Source: Candidatus Aminicenantota bacterium
GTDB lineage: Bacteria > Acidobacteriota > Aminicenantia > UBA2199
NCBI GenBank assembly: GCA_030610885.1
Contig: JAUWQW010000007.1
Span: 1-46,389 of the forward strand
Direction: 5' to 3'
Length of the DNA: 46,389 nucleotides
Positions 33,358 to 42,010 of this stretch are shown here, piece by piece. The notes beneath the pieces are model-generated. The model did not search any database, was not told the DNA's origin, and saw only the letters and a program-made list of their open reading frames with translations. A program made the translations under genes and the position numbers. The number at the start of each line of letters is the position of its first letter. Within the stretch, counting starts at the first letter, position 1.

Positions 33358-34953
33358 TCAGATCTTAGTTTTTGTCATACTCTTAATCATCCATTTTTTA
33401 GCAATAAGAAGAATAACAGGACTTATCATTGCAATAAATGCATATATAAGCCACATTTTCTCTGGATTTAATGGTAATCCAAGTTCAGGCTTTGGTATAT
33501 ATTTACTCACAAAATATCCTGAATATAGAGATGTGATAACCTTAGTTAAAAACCATGGGAATTGGCCAATTCCCATATAAATGCCAGTTTTACCTTCAGG
33601 TGCTATTTCTGCAATCCATTGTAAAAACCTGGGCTGCCACATAGCTTCACCAATCGTCATAATCAGAATATAAAAAAGAAGAATGTATGTATTTGTGCCA
33701 ATTGCTAAAAGAAATGTGGGCATTGCCATAACAAAGGTCCCTATTATCATCATTTTATATATGTTTGAGCGAGCTGTAAGACCAGCAATTATTGGAGCTA
33801 AAATAAAAATTAAAAGAGGATTCAAATTTGAAAAAACCTCAAAGTTCTTACCTACAAGCGTTCCATGAAATGCTCGATCTAAATAATATGGGATAGTCAG
33901 CCAGTTATGAGCAAATAGGGTTTGAACAGGAATAAGCATGAAAATAAAAAATACAAACTTTTTATCTCTAAATGGATGATCTGGTCTATGCCTTATATAT
34001 TCCCATACTGTTAATATAATGCTTACACATAATAGAAGCACTGTTAGATAATTCGGCAAATTTAGTTTTCCAATTTTGGCCATAATAAATAATATAAGAA
34101 AACCAATTGCAATTAATAAATAAGCAATAAAAGGTAAATTGTTGATCTTTCTCTTTTCTATCTTCTTTTCTTTAACCTCATTGTTTTCTTTTATTTTCCC
34201 ATTTGCACTATTTATCTCATCTGTTTCTCTCTTCACTCTTTCAACTGCATGTTTATCAACCTTTTTTGTAATAATAAACATAGCCAGAAGTGCTGCACAA
34301 ATAGTGAATATAGTTAATAACCAGAAAACAGAAGTTAAACCATTTGGAGGGAATATATTCTCAAAATGTTTCCGTGTGAAAGAAGATATTGGCCCAAATA
34401 TAAAAGCTCCTAAATTCATCAAAGCATAGATCACTGCATAACCTACTGCTGCTGTTTTTGGATTTGTATACCGTTTCACACCAGCATAAGCAGCAGGTTG
34501 ATACAAACCATAAGCACAAACCATAAAAAAGAGGCCTATTGCAGTAACAATAAACATGGGTGAAGCGATTCCATAACCAATAGAGATTGTACCTCCCAAA
34601 CTGATTATTGCTCTTCCTACAGCCATAATACCCAAAGAAAGTATCATAGAAATACGAACTCCAATTTTATCTACAACTCCACCTAAAAGAAGCATGGCAA
34701 AGGTAATACCTCCTGTTACACCTCCATAAACCCATCCCGCCTGAGGATCAGTAAGTCCTATATTCTCCGAACAATACTTTCCGAGTATGGTTAAAATACC
34801 AAAATAACAAAGGCCCTCAACAATATATGGAATATTAATACCCCATAATGCACGAGGAGATTTAAAAAAAGCTGAAAAAGTATCAATTAATTCTTTAAAA
34901 GCATCACTTATGACTTCACAAAAACCCTTTTTTTTATTTTTTTTCTCATTCAT
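33358..34953 (-). CDS. MFS transporter, POT/oligopeptide-like
   Basis: 531 residues with about 12-14 membrane helices. Features are GGVVDKIGVRIS in the second cytoplasmic loop, a long charged cytoplasmic loop in the middle (about 235-275; KINNLPF follows it), and a second half with ANGLTAR-like ILAPIIAGLTARSN and GEAMWQPRFLQWIAEIAPEG, a motif resembling proton-dependent peptide transporters and relatives. The substrate is not certain. Its ATG directly follows the stop of a small membrane-protein gene (TAAATG), so the two are coupled. The last codons and stop lie in sequence that looks like repeat debris (33344-33364). Confidence 0.8.
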   Translation of the reverse strand: MNEKKNKKKGFCEVISDAFKELIDTFSAFFKSPRALWGINIPYIVEGLCYFGILTILGKYCSENIGLTDPQAGWVYGGVTGGITFAMLLLGGVVDKIGVRISMILSLGIMAVGRAIISLGGTISIGYGIASPMFIVTAIGLFFMVCAYGLYQPAAYAGVKRYTNPKTAAVGYAVIYALMNLGAFIFGPISSFTRKHFENIFPPNGLTSVFWLLTIFTICAALLAMFIITKKVDKHAVERVKRETDEINSANGKIKENNEVKEKKIEKRKINNLPFIAYLLIAIGFLILFIMAKIGKLNLPNYLTVLLLCVSIILTVWEYIRHRPDHPFRDKKFVFFIFMLIPVQTLFAHNWLTIPYYLDRAFHGTLVGKNFEVFSNLNPLLIFILAPIIAGLTARSNIYKMMIIGTFVMAMPTFLLAIGTNTYILLFYILIMTIGEAMWQPRFLQWIAEIAPEGKTGIYMGIGQFPWFLTKVITSLYSGYFVSKYIPKPELGLPLNPEKMWLIYAFIAMISPVILLIAKKWMIKSMTKTKI

Positions 34954-35310
34954 TTAAATACCTCTTTTTTTATTATATGAAATGAATATTTTCAACCCCA
35001 AAATACCCAGCATAATTATTCCAAAAGCAATATAATGACAGATGTTTATTATATAGAAATTATTAAACATCACTATATAAAGAACAGGGAAAAGTATAGA
35101 GAGTATTATATAAAAAAATCGTAGAAATTTTATCTTATAATTTGAGAAATTAATCACTGCACTCCATCCCAAAGCTGCTGAAAAAACAAGAATTGCTGTT
35201 AAATAGCCCCCTGGTTTTAATGTAGAGTTATAAATAAAAAGATAAAAAAGAGACAAAAATAGAGCAAAAAATAATGGAAAAAAAACCCTGAATACCTTAC
35301 TTATTTTCAA
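34954..35310 (-). CDS. Small four-helix membrane protein
   Basis: 118 residues with four hydrophobic segments (about 9-27, 36-54, 63-81 and 84-110) and basic ends (MKISKVFRVF, KIFISYNKKRGI). No family is recognised. Its stop codon is immediately followed by the start of the MFS transporter gene, so it may be a small subunit or assembly partner of that transporter. No independent evidence supports a function. Confidence 0.6.
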   Translation of the reverse strand: MKISKVFRVFFPLFFALFLSLFYLFIYNSTLKPGGYLTAILVFSAALGWSAVINFSNYKIKFLRFFYIILSILFPVLYIVMFNNFYIINICHYIAFGIIMLGILGLKIFISYNKKRGI

Positions 35311-35443
35311 ATCCTATTTTAATTATATTTTTAACCTATGTCAACAAAAAAATTATAGCAATATAATTTTATAATATAACAATTTTCATTTAATTTCGTA
35401 TATAATAAATTAAATAATATACTTTAAAAGAGGAGAAATATCT

Positions 35444-38443
35444 ATGAAAGTGAAAAAACTGTCTTTTATACTGATGCTTTTTTTAATGCTCAGTATTATT
35501 TTAAACTCAACCCTATTAAATGCAAAAAGTTTAGAGGTAGGGAAAACCTATTATGGATTTAAATTAATTAAAGAGAAAAAAATTAAAGAGTATCAAGCTG
35601 TTGGAAAATTGTTTATCCATTTAAAAAGTGGTGCCCGACTACTTAAAGTTGAAACAGATGATGATAATAAAACCTTTATCATCTCATTCAAAACCCCCCC
35701 GGAATCTGATGGCGGGATGGCTCATATCCTAGAACACTGCGTTCTGAACGGATCAAAGAACTTTCCTGTAAAAAGCCCCTTTGATATACTAATGAAGGGA
35801 TCTCTTAAAACATTTCTCAATGCAATGACTGGAAGTGACCGCACAATGTACCCTGTATCCAGCAGGAACAACAAAGACTATATGAACCTGATGCATGTAT
35901 ACCTGGATGCTGTATTTTTCCCCCTTATTTATAAGGAACCTAAAATTTTTCAACAGGAAGGCTGGCACTATGAACTTGATAACAAAGATGGTGAAATAAA
36001 ATATAATGGTGTGGTTTATAATGAAATGAAGGGTTCGTTTTCTTCCCCTTCACGAGAACTCTACTATGTAATATCCAAAAATCTATTTCCTGATAACAGT
36101 TATGGTTTTTCATCCGGAGGTTATCCTATAGCAATCCCCAAACTCTCTTATAAACAATTTCTTTCATTTCACAAACGCTACTATCACCCTTCAAACAGCT
36201 ATATTCTTATTTATGGTGATTATGATGTTTTAGCAGAATTGAAATTTATAAATGAAAAATATCTTTCTAAATTTAATAAAATTAAGATAGACTCTTTTAT
36301 CCCTTTACAAAAATCTTTTAAAAAGATGAAAGAGATTATTGCCACCTATCCCATAACACAAGATGGAAAAGAGGAAAACCAGACCTTTTTAAATTTAAGC
36401 TTTGTAACTGGATTGAATACAGACAAAGAACTTTCTTTAGCTATGAACATTCTCTCCAGCGCACTTGTCAATCTTCCTTCTTCTCCAATACGCAGAGCTT
36501 TACAGGATGCAGGAATAGGACGAGATATCTCTGCTTATAATGATGACTCTCAGCAAAGCGTCTTTAGTCTTACTGTTAAAAATGCTAATCTGGTTGACAA
36601 GGTAAAATTTAAGGATATTGTCTTTGATACCTTAAAAAAAGTAGTAAAAAAAGGTCTGGATAAAAAGGTTTTAGAGGGTCTAATTAATCGTATGGAATTC
36701 AGACTTAGAGAAGGAAAAGGCGGTTATAAAGGACTGATATTAGGGATGAGCGCTTTAACAGGCTGGATGTTTGCAGATGACCCTTTTCTTTCTTTAGAAT
36801 ATGAAAAATCTATAAAAATCCTTAAAAGTGCTTTAAAAACAAGATATCTGGAAAAGATAATAGAAAAACACCTTATAAACAATCCACACTCATTATTGAC
36901 AGTATTAAAACCACAAAAGGGATTATTAGAAGAAAATATGGCAAAAACCAAAAAGGAACTGGCTGATTATAGAGCTACACTCTCTGCAGAAGAAGTTGAA
37001 GAACTTATAGAAAATACCAAAGAATTGAAAAAATACCAGAAAACCCCGGATACCCCGGAAAATTTAAAAAAAATACCCCTCCTCTCCCTTAAAGATATAG
37101 ATCCTAGAACTGATTTTTATGAAATTACCAAAAAGGAAATAAATGGTAAAAACTTCCTGACCTATCCGGCTTTTTCTAATAATATTATATATACAAATTT
37201 TCTGTTTGATACATCAATTATTCCACAAGAATTGATCCCATATATTAAACTATTATCACAGGTTTTAGGTCTACTTAACACAAAAAATTATTCCTATGGA
37301 GACTTAGATACAGAGATAAACATTCATACTGGAGGTATCAATACATATCTGACTACTTATTTAAAGGGCCAGGACACAAAACAATTGATTCCCCGTTTAA
37401 TTGTTCAGGGGAAGGTTATGAATTATAAAGTGGAGAATTTCATCAAGCTCTACGGAGAAATAATTAAGAACACTAAATATGATGACCCCAAACGATTAAA
37501 GGAGGTTTTAACCCGTTTGCAATCACGATTAGAAGCATCCGTTCAAAGAAATGGGTTTGGAGTCGCTATGACCAGACTCTCTTCCTATTTTTCTTATGCA
37601 GGAAGATATTCAGAATTGACTCGTGGACTCACTTATTATAGATTTGTTACTGATATTACCAATAACTTTGATAAAAATTCAAAGGAAGTTATTACAAAAT
37701 TAAAAAAAGTAGCTGATCTTATTTTTAACAGATCAAACCTGGAAATAGCTGTAACTGCCTCTAAAAATGATATAAGCAAACTTTATAAAAAATCCGATCT
37801 GATTCTAAGTTTTTTAGGTAATAAAAAAGTTAAATCCCACAAATACAAGTTTTCTTTTGACCAAAAGAATGAGGGTATCACTTCCTCATCTAAGGTTCAA
37901 TATGTTCTTCAGGGTTTTAATTTCAAATATCTAGGTTACAAATACTCAGGAACTATGGCTGTTCTTAATCAAATCCTGTCCACAGAATACTTACAAAAAC
38001 AGATAAGAGTTCTGGGTGGAGCATACGGCGGATTTTCCGTATTTGGGAAAGACGGCACAGTATATTTTGCTTCTTACCGGGATCCAAATTTAAAAGAGAC
38101 TCTGGAAAATTACAAAAAATCAGTGGATTATTTAAAAGATTTCCAGGTAGATGAAAGAGCAATGACAAGATTTATTATTGGAACCTTATCAAAGTATGAG
38201 ATGCCTTTAACTGCACAACAGAAGGGCAATTCTGCATTAAACAACTATTATGAGGGCATTAAAGCAGAAGATGTCTTGAGAGAAAGAAGTGAAATCTTAA
38301 GTACAACTCCTAAAGATATCAGGGCAATGTACAAGATGGTTTCTGATATCCTTGATAAGAACTATTACTGTGTTTTTGGAAACGAAATAAAGTTAAATGA
38401 TGCTAAAGATATTTTCACTAAACTGGAAAAATCTAAAGAATAA
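35444..38443 (+). CDS. Exported M16C metallopeptidase (presequence-protease type)
   Basis: 999 residues, the length of PreP-like single-chain enzymes. A signal peptide (LSFILMLFLMLSIILNSTLLNA) is followed by the inverted zinc motif HILEH (H94, E97, H98), with the distal ligand E194 in VVYNEMKGSFSS. PFDILMKGSLKTFLNAMTGS and FHKRYYHPSNSYILIYGD are typical of the first half; the second M16 half lacks a zinc site. It should degrade short peptides inside a closed chamber, here outside the cytoplasm. GAGGAG precedes the ATG. Base composition looks slightly GC-richer than its neighbours. Confidence 0.92.
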   Translation: MKVKKLSFILMLFLMLSIILNSTLLNAKSLEVGKTYYGFKLIKEKKIKEYQAVGKLFIHLKSGARLLKVETDDDNKTFIISFKTPPESDGGMAHILEHCVLNGSKNFPVKSPFDILMKGSLKTFLNAMTGSDRTMYPVSSRNNKDYMNLMHVYLDAVFFPLIYKEPKIFQQEGWHYELDNKDGEIKYNGVVYNEMKGSFSSPSRELYYVISKNLFPDNSYGFSSGGYPIAIPKLSYKQFLSFHKRYYHPSNSYILIYGDYDVLAELKFINEKYLSKFNKIKIDSFIPLQKSFKKMKEIIATYPITQDGKEENQTFLNLSFVTGLNTDKELSLAMNILSSALVNLPSSPIRRALQDAGIGRDISAYNDDSQQSVFSLTVKNANLVDKVKFKDIVFDTLKKVVKKGLDKKVLEGLINRMEFRLREGKGGYKGLILGMSALTGWMFADDPFLSLEYEKSIKILKSALKTRYLEKIIEKHLINNPHSLLTVLKPQKGLLEENMAKTKKELADYRATLSAEEVEELIENTKELKKYQKTPDTPENLKKIPLLSLKDIDPRTDFYEITKKEINGKNFLTYPAFSNNIIYTNFLFDTSIIPQELIPYIKLLSQVLGLLNTKNYSYGDLDTEINIHTGGINTYLTTYLKGQDTKQLIPRLIVQGKVMNYKVENFIKLYGEIIKNTKYDDPKRLKEVLTRLQSRLEASVQRNGFGVAMTRLSSYFSYAGRYSELTRGLTYYRFVTDITNNFDKNSKEVITKLKKVADLIFNRSNLEIAVTASKNDISKLYKKSDLILSFLGNKKVKSHKYKFSFDQKNEGITSSSKVQYVLQGFNFKYLGYKYSGTMAVLNQILSTEYLQKQIRVLGGAYGGFSVFGKDGTVYFASYRDPNLKETLENYKKSVDYLKDFQVDERAMTRFIIGTLSKYEMPLTAQQKGNSALNNYYEGIKAEDVLRERSEILSTTPKDIRAMYKMVSDILDKNYYCVFGNEIKLNDAKDIFTKLEKSKE

Positions 38444-38459
38444 TTTATATTAATTCTAA

Positions 38460-39524
38460 TCATTTATCTTTATCCAATAACTTTTTAACCTGTTTTACTT
38501 TTTGAAGATCATTAATATTAGCTACTAATAATCCGTCTTTTGTATTTATAACAGCAATATTTTCCAACCCAATAATTGCAACAGGTTTTTTTTCCTTAGA
38601 AAATATTAATGATTTTTTTGTACCAATTAAAACATTGTTACACACTTCTATTGCATTTCCATTGCTATCCTTCTTATTCAATTCATAAACACTTGACCAT
38701 GAACCTACATCACTCCATATAAATTTAGCCTCAAACATCTTTATTTCTTCAATCTTTTCCATTAAAGCATAATCAATAGATTCTGCTTTTATTTGCTCGA
38801 ATATTTCACAGAACCTATCTCTATTTTCAAAGGATTTCTCAAGCTCAAGATATTTTTCATAATAGTAATCTGAATATTTCTTAAAGAATTCTTTAAAATG
38901 CTTTAGTTTATATATAAACATCCCGGAGTTCCAATAATAATTCCCATATTTTATATATTTCTTGGCTGTTTTTAGTTCTGGCTTTTCTTTAAACTCATTT
39001 ACATCAAAAAAATCAGTTTCTCCCGATTTTAAAGCCCTATATTTATCAAACTTTATATATCCATATCCAGTGTGTGGCACTTCTGGTTTTATTCCACATG
39101 TAATTATATACTTATTATCTGCATAATAAAGAGCATCCTTCATTTGAATTTTAAAAATATCTTCCTTAGAAATATAATGGTCTGCAGGTACTATAATAAC
39201 ATTTGCATTGCTGTCAAATCTTGAAAGGAAAATATTTGATAAAATCAGGCTGGGAGCTGTATTTCTTGGAGCAGGTTCATCAATAAAATTGGATTCTTTA
39301 AATTCAGGAATTGAATCTTTTATGAGTTTCAAGTACTTATTATCTGCAATTATAAAAATATTCTCTTTTTCTATAATTTTTTTTAATCTTTTATATGTTT
39401 GAGAGATTAAAGACCCTTTTCCAACAATATTTAAAAATTGTTTGGGATTTTGTTCAGTACTGAAGGGCCAGAATCGAGTACCCTGACCACCTGCAAGTAT
39501 TAATCCGAAATTTCTACTTTTCAT
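38460..39524 (-). CDS. manC: Mannose-1-phosphate guanylyltransferase
   Basis: 354 residues from the ATG at 39524; an in-frame TTG at 39542 has no ribosome binding site. It makes GDP-mannose for surface glycans. The nucleotidyl motif LAGGQGTRFWPFSTEQNPKQ, VPADHYI, CGIKPEVPHTGYGYI, FKEKP and the AKFIWSDVGSW region are present. It is the short form without a C-terminal isomerase domain. It ends tail to tail with the M16 gene, 16 bases away. Confidence 0.92.
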   Translation of the reverse strand: MKSRNFGLILAGGQGTRFWPFSTEQNPKQFLNIVGKGSLISQTYKRLKKIIEKENIFIIADNKYLKLIKDSIPEFKESNFIDEPAPRNTAPSLILSNIFLSRFDSNANVIIVPADHYISKEDIFKIQMKDALYYADNKYIITCGIKPEVPHTGYGYIKFDKYRALKSGETDFFDVNEFKEKPELKTAKKYIKYGNYYWNSGMFIYKLKHFKEFFKKYSDYYYEKYLELEKSFENRDRFCEIFEQIKAESIDYALMEKIEEIKMFEAKFIWSDVGSWSSVYELNKKDSNGNAIEVCNNVLIGTKKSLIFSKEKKPVAIIGLENIAVINTKDGLLVANINDLQKVKQVKKLLDKDK

Positions 39525-39586
39525 TAATAATAAGTAACACAAATATAATAAAAAAACAATTGTTGGTTGAGGTGGAATTTTAATAT

Positions 39587-40663
39587 TTATTTTACTGGCT
39601 TCATCCCCAACACATCTTCAGCAAACTCATAAGTCTTTTCTTCAACCGATTTTACATCTTTCGACAGGATACCTGATAGAATAGGATGAACACCTGCATC
39701 GGGAAATGCCTTTTTCCATTTTTTGTTTGCCGGGGTAGAAACCTGTTCAAACATCTCCAGCATCCGCTCCACGGAAACAGTCGGGTCTTTTTCATTTTCA
39801 TTTTTATAATAATAGCCAAGGAATAAAGGCTGATCCACTTTCCTGAAGGTCTCTTCCGTCATGGTAGCATTGACCAGGACTTTTATTGTCTGCACAGCTT
39901 CGAGGCGGTATTTTGACTGCCAGTATTTTTGCACTTCCGGTGGGTCATCATACTCGTTATATTTCCCTTTTATCAAACTGGCAATCTGCAACCCCCAGGG
40001 TTTTAATAAAAGGTTAGCAGACTTGTCATTTATGTCAATATTCGGCGAATAAAGAATAAGTGCATATATCCACGGATTCTCAGCTGCTATAATCAAAGAA
40101 AGTGTTCCCCCGGTTGATGTACTCATTAAAATTACTTTTTCGCCAAGTTGCCTTCCAATGTTCACAGCATGTTTGGCTGTTTCCAGATAGTTTTCGGGAG
40201 TCAGGTCAACGAGTGCTTCGGTAGTTTTCAAACCATGTCCGTGCAAACGAGCCATATACAAATTACAACCATATCTTTTTGCAAAATCAAGATTCACCGG
40301 ATAACCTTCTCCACAACTCGCTGAAAAACCATGAATGTAAACCACACTGAATTCTGTTTTTTCTTTCTTTTTATGGTTAGCCCAAATTATCCTTGCTTCG
40401 TTATCTTCTTTTAGATTTGGGATTGATTTTTCAGATTGGATGATTTCTCGTTCCAACTTTTCCAAATCTGATGTAATATTTTCATTTATAAGTCCATTCA
40501 AAATAGGCTTTGCAGGTTTTGGCCCTAAAAAATAAATGATTGACAATAAAATTATTACGCCTAAGATTTTGGGGACGATAGGTTTTGTCAAGACTTTTTT
40601 ACCAGCATATGGTTGAGATGGAACCGTATCTCTTTGTAATGGATATGTGTGTTTGACAGCCAT
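39587..40663 (-). CDS. Alpha/beta hydrolase with N-terminal membrane anchor
   Basis: 358 residues. One membrane helix (about 31-48) is followed by an alpha/beta hydrolase domain: oxyanion region VVYIHGFSAS (108-117), nucleophile elbow LMSTSTGG with Ser183 as likely nucleophile, and a late AGVHPILSG with the likely catalytic His. It resembles serine carboxylesterase/lysophospholipase-type proteins common in Bacteroidota. The gene is visibly GC-richer and uses different codons from its neighbours, and it lacks a Shine-Dalgarno sequence in front of its ATG. I infer recent transfer. The substrate is unknown. Confidence 0.8.
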   Translation of the reverse strand: MAVKHTYPLQRDTVPSQPYAGKKVLTKPIVPKILGVIILLSIIYFLGPKPAKPILNGLINENITSDLEKLEREIIQSEKSIPNLKEDNEARIIWANHKKKEKTEFSVVYIHGFSASCGEGYPVNLDFAKRYGCNLYMARLHGHGLKTTEALVDLTPENYLETAKHAVNIGRQLGEKVILMSTSTGGTLSLIIAAENPWIYALILYSPNIDINDKSANLLLKPWGLQIASLIKGKYNEYDDPPEVQKYWQSKYRLEAVQTIKVLVNATMTEETFRKVDQPLFLGYYYKNENEKDPTVSVERMLEMFEQVSTPANKKWKKAFPDAGVHPILSGILSKDVKSVEEKTYEFAEDVLGMKPVK

Positions 40664-40720
40664 AAAATGATGGTTACACCATATGAAATTCCTTTTTTCA
40701 TCTCAATGAAATATTAAGGG

Positions 40721-40744
40721 AATTATTGTTAGTTGTCAATAATT
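40721..40744. promoter_or_regulatory. Inverted repeat AATTATTG-N8-CAATAATT
   Basis: A perfect 8-bp dyad with an 8-base spacer lies in the 203-base gap between the hydrolase start and ilvC. It could be an operator for either gene, or chance in AT-rich DNA. Confidence 0.35.
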
Positions 40745-40866
40745 AATGAAAAACTTAAACAAAGGGAATAAAGATTTTTAGTTAATTTCGTAAAACAATT
40801 GATTTTTAATGAGATTTTAATTAAGATTTATAATTCGAATATATTTATAAAAGAGAGGCATTTGAA

Positions 40867-41859
40867 ATGTCAAAAATTTATTATGATAAAGATGTAGATG
40901 TCAGTTTATTAAAAGAAAAAAAGATCGCTATTATTGGATTCGGGAATCAAGGACATGCACAAGCAATGAACTTAAAAGATAATGGCCATGATATAATAGT
41001 AGGGCTCAGACAAAATAGCAAAAACATTACAAAGGCTAAAAAATACAATATAAAAGTATACAGCATTGAAGAGGCAGTCAGAATCTCTAATATAATAATG
41101 ATATTGATCCCTGATGAAAGCCAGGCTTATGCATATAAAAAGTATATTGAGCCAAATTTAAATAAAGGTAAAATGTTAATGTTCTCTCATGGATTTTCAA
41201 TCCTATATTCTCAAATAAAACCTCCAAAAAATATAGATGTAACAATGGTTGCACCAAAAGGACAGGGTCATATGTTAAGAAGAGAATTTCAAAGAGGGAA
41301 TGGTTTACCGGGTGTTTTAGCTATCCATCAAGATTATACAGGAAAAGCAAAAGAAATTGCTGCTGCCTATGCAAAAGAGATTGGCATTACAAGAGTAGGT
41401 TTACTTGAATCAACATTTAAAGAAGAGACAGAATCAGATCTGTTTAGTGAGCAAGCAGTTATCTGCGGAGGATTAACTTCCTTAATGAAAGCTGGATTTG
41501 AAACTCTTGTTAATGCAGGTTTCCAGCCTGAACTCGCATATTTTGAATGTGTAAATGAAATGAAATTAATTGTTGATTTGATTTATGAAAGAGGATTAGC
41601 ATACACAAGAGAAGTAATTAGCAACACTGCTGAATATGGAGATTACATCTCCCAAGAAAAAATTATAACTGAAGAGTCAAAAAAGAATATGAAAAAAATC
41701 CTAAAAGATATTCAAACTGGCAAATTCGCAAAGAATTGGATTAAAGAAAATGAATCAGGAAATACTTTCATAAAAAAAATGAGAAAAAAAGAAAGAAATC
41801 TTCCAATTGTAAAAATTTACAAAAAATTGATAAAAAAAATGCCATGGGTAAATCAATAG
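40867..41859 (+). CDS. ilvC: Ketol-acid reductoisomerase (class I)
   Basis: 330 residues, class I length. It catalyses the second common step of branched-chain amino acid synthesis. The Rossmann motif GFGNQGHAQAMNL (24-36), the cofactor loop GLRQNSKNITKA, APKGQGHMLRREF and the magnesium ligands in ESDLFSEQ (D191, E195) are present, as are the C-terminal knot helices. No ilvB/N, ilvD or leu genes are nearby, so it stands alone. A GAGAGG-like site precedes the ATG. A 28-bp direct repeat begins 12 bases after its stop. Confidence 0.95.
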   Translation: MSKIYYDKDVDVSLLKEKKIAIIGFGNQGHAQAMNLKDNGHDIIVGLRQNSKNITKAKKYNIKVYSIEEAVRISNIIMILIPDESQAYAYKKYIEPNLNKGKMLMFSHGFSILYSQIKPPKNIDVTMVAPKGQGHMLRREFQRGNGLPGVLAIHQDYTGKAKEIAAAYAKEIGITRVGLLESTFKEETESDLFSEQAVICGGLTSLMKAGFETLVNAGFQPELAYFECVNEMKLIVDLIYERGLAYTREVISNTAEYGDYISQEKIITEESKKNMKKILKDIQTGKFAKNWIKENESGNTFIKKMRKKERNLPIVKIYKKLIKKMPWVNQ

Positions 41860-41870
41860 AATTAAATATT

Positions 41871-41898
41871 AAAAATAATTCGTTGATTTATTTCTTAA
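41871..41898 (+). repeat. 28-bp direct repeat, left copy
   Basis: The sequence (AAAAATAATTCG..TTTCTTAA) recurs at 44499-44526 with a single C/T difference. The two copies bracket the C69 peptidase and propeller-fragment genes, 2.6 kb apart. The left copy follows the ilvC stop by 11 bases. Confidence 0.75.
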
Positions 41899-42010
41899 TC
41901 CACCTATTAGGGATTTTTTTAGGGGAACTCATAACAATAACGTTCAGATATACGGTTTTCTAAATCCTATGATAAAATATACAATTAAAAAAAGTATAAA
42001 GGAGCATTAA

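Noticed and set aside
40867-41859. T-box or attenuator leader sought upstream of ilvC
   Set aside because: No T-box sequence or terminator hairpin is visible in 40664-40866; only the short AATTATTG dyad.
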